The notes under the pieces: generated by a model
Seen by the model: the letters and a program-made list of their open reading frames with translations, nothing else
What the model was told of the DNA's origin: nothing
The model's database searches: none
Shown here: piece by piece, positions 45,201 to 55,607 of the stretch
How positions within the stretch are numbered: position 1 is the first letter of the stretch
Layout of the letters: every line of letters begins with the position of its first letter
NCBI GenBank assembly: GCA_017591395.1
Contig: WEDG01005537.1
Span: 62,001-126,000, forward strand
Reading direction: 5' to 3'
Source: Schistocephalus solidus
Taxonomy: Eukaryota > Platyhelminthes > Cestoda > Diphyllobothriidea > Diphyllobothriidae
DNA length: 64,000 nucleotides
Program-made: the position numbers and the translations under genes

Positions 45201-46270
45201 TAGTGGTTTATGAAGGTCTACACACGGATGGAAATGGGATCTGAAGGTGCAGTCACCAGGAGAACAGGGAGAAAAGTTTGCACTCAATTTTGAAGTAGTT
45301 GGCCACGTTGATCCTACTTTCGGTGTCTACTTACACACTGGGTCACCGTCTGGCACACGCTTGCACGTACGCACCAGCAACGGTTGTACCTCTGACGTCC
45401 CGAGGCCTTTATGATGTTGCCGTCGTATCTGGTCCAGCGCTAACACCACAAGCTTCTCTATGGTGCTTTATCAATCACAGACACCGAAACAGCCGAAAGC
45501 AGGTGCGAAGAGATACGCGGACGACTATCACAACAAGCACCGGTCGCCAAACTTGTGTACGGTTTCAAACCCAGCCCCAGGCTTTATTCTTCATGTCTTC
45601 TCTTCAAACACAAATTCCCCTTGCTGGCGTCTACGCCCTTCTCAGAGGTGGAATTGGTGGACGCAGTACTTGGGGTCTACTCGCGAAGTCACCTGCTGCG
45701 AAAAATGCTTAGGGACCTTGCAAGACATGTGCGGATTTTGCATTGTAAATCTATCGTCAGGCTTGAAAATTAACAGTATTTGGTAGTGGCCTCCCATTAT
45801 TGCATACTCCTAACCTTGCCTATGCCACTGTGTTTGAATTTGAAAGTCTCCCAACACCCTTGCCTGACTCTATGACAATTGAGTGAAATTTGTTTGAGCA
45901 CTCCGTGCATACTTATGTGTACAGTACAGGTCAACCGTTAAAAAAAGTCAATATCCACTCCACAGAGCGGTGTGAACTGGATGGTGAAATAAGCGTGAAC
46001 TAATAATTGGTGAGGCACATTTACGCGGCATCCACCGCACCCATTCCTTTCGCACCCACCTGGCTGTCATCACAAAACAAAGTCATAATGACCGGGTGCA
46101 AGCTGGGCTCCGTGTTTGACAAAGTTAAATCATATATCTACGTGTGCCTGACACGACCAAGCTCCCATCAAATGTACCAAAGCTACAAGCGGCTAATTTG
46201 GGTGCCAGCACAGTGAAGTGCCATTGCAACAGGACTCTCCGTCCCGAGAGGATCGTGTTAACCCATGAGT
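45201..46270. other. Relatively G+C-rich non-coding stretch, possibly an old dispersed repeat
   Basis: This kilobase is visibly richer in G+C than its surroundings, with open stretches in all three plus frames (45299-45786) of low-complexity Thr/Ser/Arg content and no domain. The look resembles decayed repeat rather than an exon. No second copy is seen here. Confidence 0.35.
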
Positions 46271-48109
46271 AGGCAACCTTTAAAAATACGACTTTTAGTG
46301 GCTCGTGCTCACATAGTCATGTCCAACACCATAAAAACAAAGACGTTGATAACTATGGCAAGATTATTCGCTAAGCGTGGAATTCTCACTGTCACTTAAA
46401 GGTGGTTGATTACAAATCCTTTAAGTGGAATGGAAGGTGACTTCCTTGCCATGTCATTCCTGATGAGATGTCGCCTTTCATTCATAGGAATGCCACATTG
46501 AAAGGAATTTCGCCTTTCGTTACGTACTTAACTTGCCCTTGCTGCAATATCCGCGTTTTACTGTGGGTAAAATTATTTACCATGTACTGAGCGAAAATGA
46601 GGTAAAATTACGAGTAAGTGGATTGCGAAAGAGAGAATTGATATAATAGCATGACAGGGAATAATATAATTCTGAAAAGAGGGGTAGGGGTTAATGACTG
46701 CGGTCGCAGTTTTACCGATGCTTCGACAAATTAGTTTTGTTCAGAAACCATGGTTAGCTAGCGAATGGTTTAGTGACCAGCACATTATGCTCAAATTTAT
46801 AGTTGTTTTCCAGGAGTGAGCAAGCAATATTTCAACTAAGTGCGATTGTGTGTGCGTTCCTAATGGCTGAACGATGCCGGTGTTTACGAACTTACTTTAG
46901 TAAAAAAATAACCGAAATTCTCTGCTTTACATTGCATTCGTCGGAAACGTTAGTTATTTGGCATTCACATGCACAGAAAAACATGGCTTTCATTTGATTG
47001 ATTAGCCGTTTTCGATCTCAGTTCTCGTAAATTCCTTCACATTATTCCATGTTTACCTAATTTTCTAAGTAATCTGTCAGCCTATATTTCATATGTACTT
47101 CCTTCTAACAAAATCTTTCTCTGGAGTGTGGTAAGTACTTCTGATCCACAGGCTTCTGTCTAGCCTAGGGCAGTTCTCTTTTATAACTGACCTTCGGAAA
47201 AAATATATGGACTCTCAAGCAGAGTTGTTTGATTTACTAACTACTAAAATGATGCCTGAAACAATATCAGATTTTCCTTTCTCACTTTGATTGCATCTTA
47301 ATTAGATGTCGTGAGATGCATCTGATAGTGAAAGGCAATGCTGTTGAGAGCCGCATTCAATATGACGGGGATAATAAGCAAACAAAGCATCAAGCTTGTT
47401 ATACGATAAAGCACAAACCGATTGTATTACATCGTTTTAGTTGAGCTGGAGAGTTGTGCGTGGTAGTATTTTCTTTTCGCTCAAAATCACGATTACGTTC
47501 AAATCAGGAGCTATTAATGGTGGACAACACTGACGGCCGTCCTTGTTGTTTGTGTCCAACCGAAACCTACCTCTCTTCAGAAAATGTACAAAGTCGTGTA
47601 TCAGAGGATTCCTTGAGTAAAATAAAACTTTCAACCAGGTTTTTTATAGTTGACACTGCAGATACTCTGTCAAATTTTGGTGATGTCTAAATACTTTTTT
47701 TATATCCTAGATAACGACACAATTCAAAAACTTTCAAAAAATAGTCTAATGGCTTGCATCCTAGATAATGCCGTAGTCGGAGGAACGCCTTGATAGTTCT
47801 GATTTATAGTTCAGTAGTTATCCCTTTTGATGCGACAGCCATAGTTCGCGGTCAACTCCACTTGGAATAGAGAACTGGCGTCATTCTTTCTAACTGTTGC
47901 TGTGTTTTTGTTCACCCACGTTCAGAGTACTTTGCTAGGTTCATGGAGATAGCTTTTTTTCCGCAACTATGCTACGCTGAGGACATTGCGATAACATTGG
48001 AGCGGCCTCGTCTTGTGGATGAAAATCAAGCGATAACTCTAGCGATTTTTCAGTGTAGCTATCGCTACGACTGCTCGCCAAGGGGGCGGAAAAAAGTTGA
48101 GCCTATAAA
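46271..48109. other. No gene recognised
   Basis: Contains a perfect 10-bp inverted repeat, CACTTAAAGG/CCTTTAAGTG (46393-46402 and 46418-46427, 15-base loop), and nothing else of note. Confidence 0.45.
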
Positions 48110-48640
48110 ATGACCCGGTTGACTCTCCGTTGAAGATCAAAAAAATCAGCTCGTCGGCCAGGGAGGGCATCAGCCAGGATCTACCAGCCTGGTGGAGAGC
48201 GATGAAAAATAAAGCGGCCAAAAACGAAGCTACCAAACATGCAAGTCTAAAGTCTTTCAACCCCAATGCCAGTACCAAACCATTCCAATATGTCAACGCT
48301 GTCAAACGACATTCCGTTTATGGACAGACGTCGCCAGAAGTCTTCGGAAGAAGTGCGATGGTCACAGGACGAATGCAACTACTGTCATTGAAAATGCTTA
48401 TGTCGTCACCCCAACTGCAACCCTCACGACGCCCACAACGAAAACCAACAGCACCATCGTTTTGCATTCACCCAATAACCAGCCACTGCCGTCATCCATC
48501 GACACCTCCATCCTTCCTACCATGGCTCCTAAGACGACGGATGTCACCCAATCCCATCGCCCATAAAATCTTTCCAATGTCTTCACAGCCATTAACGTAA
48601 ACATAGCCAATATCATCACCATCGTCAACACCAATTCACT
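48110..48640 (+). mobile_element. Fragment related to RTE-like element leader (tentative)
   Basis: An open stretch of 156 codons (48130-48600) reading basic and then Pro/Ser/Thr-rich. The block around CACGACGCCCACAACGAAAACCAACA and ATCGACACCTCCAT is similar to 55160-55250 (AACGCCCACAACGACAACC and AAAGACACCTCCAT). Such proline-rich runs join RT and zinc fingers in the element at 49.5-51.9 kb. Assignment is tentative. Confidence 0.45.
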
Positions 48641-48649
48641 CGCCACAAG

Positions 48650-49010
48650 CATTCAGTTCGACCGTCATAATCCGACGATGTCCACCGTATGCAGCACAGC
48701 ATAGTGATGCAGTGACGATGACTTGTGTGCAAATAAGTTTTAAGTGATCGCATCAACGCGTGCTCAAGTTGGGCACGCGCAACCCACGTTCAACATTTAT
48801 TATGGGAACTCATCCGAAATAAGAATAACGACTGGCGTACCTTGATTTAGCCCCCTTTTTGGTGCAGGCCCACGCACTATGATCTAACACAAAACAAGAG
48901 CACAACAACATAACAGAGGGGTGACTTTGATCCCAAGTAAATGGGAGCGTCATAAAGACCATATTAAGGAATATCTATTGCAGCCTGGCTCTCTGTCTGC
49001 CAGTATTCAA
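48650..49010 (+). repeat. Dispersed repeat R2, partial copy
   Basis: CGTCATAATCCGACGATGTCCA and the ACGCGTGCTCAAGTTGGGCAC block through GGGAACTCATCCGAAATAAG match 52930-53250 closely. A further part, CTATTGCAGCCTG near 48978, matches 52890. Block order differs between the two copies. Confidence 0.7.
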
Positions 49011-49556
49011 CTGCGCACAAACGCACGCACTGGACTGCCACGTGTTCCGTGTTATCCTGTCTGTTGGCATGCTTCAAAGCCACGGCTTTAGCGCACAATG
49101 ATAGTTTCAAATACACCAGCTTGTTTCTAGTGAGGAAAAATGCAGTGACTCGTCGAACTCACTCTCTCCACCACCGGCACAATCAGACCACTGCCCGTGC
49201 CGATCGGTTGTCTGATGTGGGAGTGGGCGCATTGACTGACGGTTTTCTCGGAGCCGTCTTCGTGCGCCACAGCACGACCCGGCCTCCATAACACACACTC
49301 AAGTATTCACTAAACCAGGGGACATCTAAGAGCCATCGACGTATGCCTCCCAGTCCACCGGTCAGCCAATACACACACAAAACACACTGGGCCAAGGGCG
49401 TGTTCTGGTGTAAGCGTCAGATTGGCAACCTTCGACGCCAAGATTTCTAGGAAACCGGGATATTCTCAGGTACATGGTGATAGTGAAAGTGTTGTGCATG
49501 TATGGCTAGAGGTAGTGTGCGCTGATATGGTTTAGCGTACGGTGGTTTACCGCAGG

Positions 49557-50296
49557 TTATCGTGGAGGCCCATGTGACCTAATACGTCCATGCGGTGGGT
49601 GATTGTGCTTGAGCAGTGACGGTAGTGTAGGCGGGCACGGCGACTGCATGTCGGAGCCCCAGGCACTGGTTAAACAGTCTCCGTGCGATGGAGTCGCAGG
49701 TGACTGACCAGGCCAATGCGTGAGGTAAAGTTTCGGGTACAGTGTGGGCAGGGGTTGGGGGTTGTCGTTCGTGGTAGTGAGGGTGGCAGTGAGAATTGCC
49801 AGAGAGGAGGATAAGCATGGGGTATCAGTGCTGTCGACACTGTGGTTAAATCTGCTGTCATGGATGCGCATACGACCGAATAGGCCCATGTGGTGAGTGA
49901 TTTCGTGAGAGCAGTGTGGGCAGTGGATGCGCCAATCTGTGTTATGGGTACGTGCTCCAGGCGCTGGTTTACCAGTTTCTGTTCGATGTATTTGAAAGTG
50001 ACCGAACAGGCCAATACGTGAGTTGAATGTGAGATTTCACTGAGAAAAGGCTAGGACCGATTCCTCATCACTGATACTGGGGTCGGTGGCGGTGGTGGTG
50101 GTGGTGGAGGAGGAGGAGGAGGAGGTAGAGAAGGTAGCACGTGCAGGTATTCAGAGTTGGTAACTGAGGTGGCAAGAGTGGGGCAAGTGGTATTCCTCAC
50201 CGTGATCAGCGCAGGGCATTGGGGAGGGAGGATGGTGTCGGTGGTCTTTGGCGGCGGGGCATCGACGGAGTGATCATTAGTGGTTTGGGGTGTCAC
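49557..50296 (-). pseudogene. Pro-rich linker and C2H2 zinc-finger module of RTE-like element
   Basis: The linker carries a run of about 14 prolines. Downstream, in shifting frames, finger-like units appear: IGLFGHFQIHRTET-like reading near 50000, CPHCSHEITHHMGLFGRMRI near 49900, CPHCTRNFTSRIGLVSHLRL (about 49760-49700) and HCSSTITHRMDVLGHMGLHD near 49600. Cys-Cys and His-His pairs are present in the third unit. The fingers may bind element RNA or DNA; that is inference. Confidence 0.72.
50083..50134. repeat. GGT/GGA trinucleotide run encoding polyproline
   Basis: GGTGGCGGTGGTGGT leading into GGAGGAGGA units; on the minus strand it encodes a proline run within the RTE-like element's linker. 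Confidence 0.9.
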
Positions 50297-50439
50297 CGTC
50301 TTGGATTTTGAGGTATGTATAACAGAATTTAATGCTGTGGTATTGTTGTTTCATTGAGTTTGAAAAGGTTGGACGCGGAATATGCGTTGACAGGGCTTGG
50401 GCATTGGTGGTGTTGAGCCAGGGTGCTTGTGACTTGTGA

Positions 50440-51860
50440 GCCGCCATTTTGGCCTAAGCAGCGGCGATCCTGTTGGCTTCACATATTGCTGCACCAGTCT
50501 CCATGGATTTTCTCCAGATCAGTCTCTACTTGACAAGATCCTCCCATGTCGACGTGTTGATTTGCAATTGCTCCAGAGAGTTCTTCAAAGTGTCCTTATA
50601 GTGTCGTATTGTTTTCCCTGTATGCGAGCACATGTAGCGCCCTCCACGTAGCAAAGTCTTTTGGATAGTCGCTCGTCGTCCATTCTCACCAGTTGGTCGC
50701 TCCATCGCAGTTGCACTTGCCTCAGTATGGCGTGGATACTGAGGATTCCGGTCCGATCCAGAACTTCCGTGTCCGGGATCCTGTCTTGAAATCTCAGCTT
50801 CAGTGTTCTGCGGAGACAGCTGAGCTGGAAGCGATTTAGCTTCCTTGCTTTGTTCGAGTAATTGATCAGGTTTCCTCTCCGTACAGGAGTTTCGTCAAGA
50901 TGACGGTTTCGTACAACTTCAGTTTGGTGTTTAGGTGAGTTTCGTGACGATTCCACGCGGAGGCCTGCAGCCAGCAAATGCCTGGCTGGCTTTGGAGGTC
51001 CATTGAGCATCCTCGTCGTCGATTCTTCTATAACCTGATATCGTGCTTCCCAGATAAGCAAAGTTTTCCATATTTTTGAGTTAAGTGCCGTTGACATTGA
51101 TTCAGGGAGCATTGTATTCCAAGCTGGGTGGCGTTTGGTGAATGATCACCAATTTCGGCTGCATCAATTGTTAATCCAAAATTGGTGCAGCCTTCGGCGA
51201 AGACGGCCCTGCACCTTTGCATGTCCTCCTCCGTCCCGGTGTTAAGGATGCAGTCGTCCGCGAAGAGAAATTTATGGACTGTGGTAGTAGATACACGTGT
51301 TCAGGCCAACATACGCTGACTGTTGAGAAGGTGTCCGTCAGTTATGTAGGCGATGCGGATCCCAGGGCGCTCATCACGGTAGGCGTCCATCAGCATAGCA
51401 GTGAACATGAGACTTCAGAGTGTGGGGGGCTGTACGCAGCACTTCTTCACTTCGGATACCTTCCCTTTGTCGATGACGTGCGCCATCTTCCAATCGTGGA
51501 GCTCACGCACCATGTGCATGAACTGCTCAGGACAGCAAAATTCATGCATGATTTTCTACACACCATCGTGATTCACCGTGTCAAAGGTTTTTTAGGTCCA
51601 CAAAGGTAGTTAAGAGGTGGTTTCGCGTCTCTTGGCACTTTTTTTGTAGTTGGCGAGTGGCAAAAATCATTGCAGATGTTCTACGGTGTTGTCGGAGGCC
51701 ACAGTGGCTTTCTGGGAGCAGTCCCTGCTCTAAGTGACCGTTCAAACGAACGGTGGATTTGGCAGAGTGCCAAAAGTAACGAAGGAAAAAGCGACAATTC
51801 CTTAGCTGCGTCGAGGGAAAGATAAACTTGATCTCTGAATTGCTGCATTTCAAAACATGA
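50440..51860 (-). pseudogene. RTE-like reverse transcriptase (decayed)
   Basis: Minus strand: NGHLEQGLLPESHCGLRQHR and TTFVDLKNL (fingers and palm A; the usual KAFD is broken by a frame change at 51590). Next are AMLMDAYRDERPGIRIAY and KFLFADDCILNTGTEEDMQR near 51270, with catalytic FADD intact. The C-terminal region reads [40 protein letters not shown] and [16 protein letters not shown], continuing to EQLQINTSTWEDL near 50560. Several frame changes, so inactive. Confidence 0.82.
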
Positions 51861-51865
51861 CCGGA

Positions 51866-52589
51866 TCATCTGGAGCACGCAGAAAACGCGGACATGGAAT
51901 ATTATATAGTGCATTTAAAGTCTGTAAAATCAAGCGGGGAGAAGCTAGGTTACCGACAATTACTCTGGTGAAGTCAACTTTAGAGGACTGCACAAAATCT
52001 CCCCCGTCCTTTTCACCGGTCTTCCTCAATTTTCTTGTTCCACGTGATAATTTACCAATTGCCTCCTTATAGCCTTTCCATAACGCCCACAGCTTCTTAC
52101 ATTAAGTTCTGGTTGACTTTTTTATTTGAATGCCTACCTGCATGCGAATATGGCTGCCTTAGGATGTTTTCTTCCTGTGTATTTCAAATTTTCCATTTCA
52201 CGATTTTTTTACATTTATCTAGATGTGTTCTCATGATTGTAAGTGATCAAACATGTGCCTGAACGTTCATTGAATAGTTTCGAATGGATTGTGAAACGTT
52301 AAAAATTTACCCAGTGTATCCTAAGCGGATTCGTATTAATGTCTTGAAGAACTGTACTCGGTCCACCACGCAAATTTAGCCCCTTTACAACGGGTGGCCT
52401 TACGTTAAATTCAGGCCGTTACCTACTCGTGTGCCCTAACGTTAACCTTAATCTAAACCCTCCCTGGAATTTGGCTTAAGGCCATCTGAAATACGGTGTG
52501 GGTTCATATTCCCGTGCCTGTAAACTGATATACTTATTTTTAATTTTTCCTTATCCTTGGCAATACTGTTAAGCCAATTCAACAAGTGA
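51866..52589. other. No gene recognised
   Basis: Ordinary sequence without domain or repeat relation that I can see. Confidence 0.45.
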
Positions 52590-53250
52590 CAGTTCGGTCG
52601 TCACATCTAAAGGGGTCTACCGTGTGCCCCACAATAAGATGGCTAAGGGACGGTGACTTGCACGTAAATTATATTATTTTGAGAATAGACTTTTGCAGCA
52701 TCTACCGCACTCTCACCTCTTCCTCCCCAATCTCGGCCTGGTGTCATGACCAAGTAAAGAAAAACGGAGGCTGGAGGCGCCGCAGGCAGCTGGCGCGGCC
52801 GGAGCTGCTCTTAAACTGGCCGCCACACCTGTGTCGGAGCTCATGGAGTAGGAGTGCCATCGCGGCCACATTAAGAAGGAGCTATTGCAGCCTGAATCTC
52901 AGTTGGACTGTCAGCCACTTCAAACACACACGTCAGTTTGACCATCGTAATCCGACAATGTCCATCATATGATCCAAAAAGCATAGTGCAGGGACTGTGA
53001 CTTGCACTGCATCTTCCGTACTCTCTCTTCCCTTACTCGCCTGTGCCCGTTGTCAAGACACTGTAAAGAAGACCGGAGGCGGGATCGGGCTCAGGTGACT
53101 CATATCCCACTATAGCCATAAATGGCAACAGTGGGTGGTGTGGCATGAGCCGGCATAAACGCGTGCTCATGTTGGGCACGCGCACCCCACGTTCGACGTT
53201 TATCATGGGAACTCATCCGAAATAAGAATAAAGATTGGCGTACCCTTAGT
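52590..53250 (+). repeat. Dispersed repeat R2, longer copy
   Basis: Contains two internally similar parts: GGTGACTTGCACG ... CATCTACCGCACTCTCACCTC (52650-52730) and GTGACTTGCACTGCATCTTCCGTACTCTC (52995-53030). This suggests a tandem arrangement. Shares blocks with 48650-49010 and, weakly, with 57115-57180. No coding frame. Confidence 0.65.
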
Positions 53251-53339
53251 TGGCAGGGGGCACGCCACCAGCAGTGCAGAGGCTATCACAACCTGTTCTC
53301 ATTGCGATCGCATCACCCCACTCGGTCACTTTCGTACCT

Positions 53340-53560
53340 AATGGACATAGTGCAACGCCCACACCTGCCCACACTGTTCACAAAAACTCATTCATCACAT
53401 GGGCCGACTTGGTCACACGCGCAGCAATGACAGTGGAAGTTGTTGCAATGTCAACATGCCAAGCCCACCTTGCACATATGACATCTTTCTCGTGGCCAGC
53501 ACTACTAACGCCCCTCCACCAACCTTGCTACCATAAGCATCATCTCCATTCGCGTCAACA
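53340..53560 (+). pseudogene. Orphan C2H2 finger fragment of RTE-like family
   Basis: Plus strand reads CPHCSQKLIHHMGRLGHTR, a finger with both Cys but the second His position altered, followed by SGSCCNV and PSPPCTYD. It parallels the finger module at 49.6-50.0 kb but lies in the opposite orientation, without an adjacent reverse transcriptase. Confidence 0.6.
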
Positions 53561-55060
53561 AAACAGTTGATAACATATTTTGGACGTATTGTCATCAGTC
53601 ATGCACGGCCTTGTCGGTCACCTGGGAATCGATCACACGGAAACTGACAATCCAGCAACCGGAACATCAGCGTGATCCCCTCACATCTAGCTTCCCGCAT
53701 GACCCTACTTGTCCACACATGAACGCGTCCCGCAGCACCCTCCACAGGTATGGAAACAGTGCCTCTCACGTAAATTGAAGGCGAGTTCTTCGCCTCCTTT
53801 CCTCTATGGTCACCGTGGAACTTCAACGCGGATGAGCTCCAAGCAGCCCATTCCCAGAATATGAAAAGTTAGTGTGGTGTATAGGGGTCAGGTCGTGTTT
53901 GGCAGGTTCCAAGCTCGGTCATCCATTTGCGCCCAACCACACGTCAGACGATCCCACACAGACAGTGGACTCATGCCCGAGAGGAACATAAAGAAGTGAG
54001 GTTACCTCTGGAATTAGTGTCTCCATCGCACTCAGCGCATACACATTAGATTGCCTATCTCATTAAATATCAACTGAAATTCGGAAATGGGTTTTTGAGA
54101 TAAAATACTTACTTAAGTAGATTTGTGATACTGATTATCCTGCAGTCTAATCCCAAGATATTTCAGGTATGGTAGGATACCGGCTTTTGAATGATCTTCT
54201 TCTTGATCGCCTGCAAAACGTATCCTCTGCAGAAAATGGCTACTTAAATAGCATGCATTTTTCTCATTGATTTTACTGTTCTTATAAATTCAAATCTATT
54301 TATAGAAAATATGCACAAAATATTCTTTATTATAATCGTTTGGTAGAAAATAACGTCTAATTCTAACTTTATACTTGAAGAAAGAGTTTCTTTCGGTTTA
54401 GAAAACGTTTTTTATTATGAGATGTTTTAAGGCTGTGCAAGGTTCATTTTATTCGTCAATTTATTAACATCTATTGCAAAATATTGCAAAACAGCATGAG
54501 AAATTTGTGATCTCTTCTTCATAGGCTAGAGAAATGCGGGTTTTCTTTACGCAAAATGTGTGCATGTAGTTTTGAAACCGTGAATGCAAGTGTAACGCCT
54601 GGTACCGTTCAAATATATTCGGCAATTTAGAAACTTTTTAAAAACCGAAAGGTAGATTTTGAAGTAGGTGCAAATTGCTACGAAAAGAGTATGAGAAAGA
54701 ATACTTTTGTGCACACGCTGGGGTGCTTATTGTTCGCAGTAATCGTGTGCCGACCTACTCCAGTGAAACTTTACTCTAGGCACTAAGTGGCCCCCCGCCA
54801 CATGGGCTGACACCGAGCGCATTCCACCACGTTGAAGTGACATGGACTGATCCAGCATAGCTGCAGGACCAAAGTGAAATAATCATTTTTGCAATTTTGT
54901 GATCGTTAAATTCATAACGATGTGATCCAATTGGGAATAGCAGTTAATGGTCAAGATGCTTCTGTCAGCAGACCTTACCCAGCAGTCCACCGCCAGGTAG
55001 TGTGCCTCAAAAATCAGGTTCCTACTCAGGAGAAGTCGGGTTGTTTTTAACTATTTAATT
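53561..55060. other. No gene recognised
   Basis: No domain visible in either strand; a Ser/Arg open stretch at 53599-53826 (minus) is not recognisable. Confidence 0.45.
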
Positions 55061-55066
55061 TAGCAA

Positions 55067-55290
55067 ATGAGAGGGTATCTGCGTCGGTGGCGGATGTCAC
55101 AGGACATATGCACCTACTGCCTTGGCAAACGCCGCCGTCGTCACTCCCTACCGCCAGCCTTAGAACGCCCACAACGACAACCAACATCGCCTTGGTTGCG
55201 CACCCTCCAATGTCCAGCCGTCACTGTCACTCAAAGACACCTCCATGGCCCAGGGACAGAACCTCTTCAAATTTTTCCACGTCAATATAA
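55067..55290 (+). mobile_element. RTE-like element fragment (proline/threonine-rich linker)
   Basis: Reads LPTASLRTPTTTTNIALVAH and related frames; similar in wording to 48400-48520. Directly abuts repeat R1. Confidence 0.45.
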
Positions 55291-55291
55291 T

Positions 55292-55607
55292 GGGTGGATT
55301 CAAAAATCAGTATCAGTTTCAATATATTTGAGGGAGATATAGGTGAGTTACCGTTGAATATCCTACTGGTACTTGCGAATTGGGGTATAAAATAAATAGT
55401 ATCTCGAGATGTTGACGAGGCCAATTGATATGAGCAAACTGGGTGGAACATAGTTGAAAAAGATCAGACAGTGAAAAAAACTCCCAGCGATATTTAGGAG
55501 AATAAACTGTCGCCTATCGGGGGGAGGTGTCCAACGGGGAGCATCGCGGAGGTCACCTGGATCATCACCGAATTGCGGAAGGTGCAGTCATGAAATCGGG
55601 TCTAATG
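55292..55607 (-). repeat. Dispersed repeat R1, copy 2 (inverted)
   Basis: Reverse complement of the 30571-30840 repeat. On the minus strand it ends CTCACCTATATCTCCCTC, AAATATATTGAAACTGATACTGA, with a GGT-AACTC-ACC hairpin, showing the same 3' end design as copy 1 and as non-LTR families 1 and 2. Confidence 0.75.

Larger units (their letters stand above)
49460..51865 (-). mobile_element. RTE-like non-LTR retrotransposon with zinc-finger 3' module
   Basis: Minus strand: reverse transcriptase from the fingers onward, a C-terminal region, a proline-rich linker and several C2H2-type fingers. 5'-truncated near 51865. The reverse transcriptase is of a different type from families 1-6. The zinc-finger module pattern occurs again in part at 53340-53560, indicating a multi-copy family. 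Confidence 0.78.

Noticed and set aside
45299..45786. Possible coding exon in the G+C-rich block
   Set aside because: All three frames are similarly open, composition is Thr/Ser/Arg-rich without motifs, and no splice sites stand out.
46393..46427. Small inverted repeat as a terminator or regulatory hairpin
   Set aside because: A 10-bp stem in A+T-rich eukaryotic DNA is expected by chance in 64 kb and no gene is adjacent.
48039..48305. Minus-strand open stretch with hydrophobic segments that could look like a membrane protein
   Set aside because: No start context, no domain, and it overlaps the repeat-derived plus-strand reading; hydrophobicity alone is not support.
49049..49291. Open stretches on both strands with Arg/Ser/His content
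   Set aside because: Overlapping frames of equal length on both strands without any domain; typical of G+C-rich non-coding sequence.
51217..51609. 130-codon plus-strand open stretch
   Set aside because: The minus strand of the same interval carries the FADD palm of the RTE-like reverse transcriptase, so this is a shadow.
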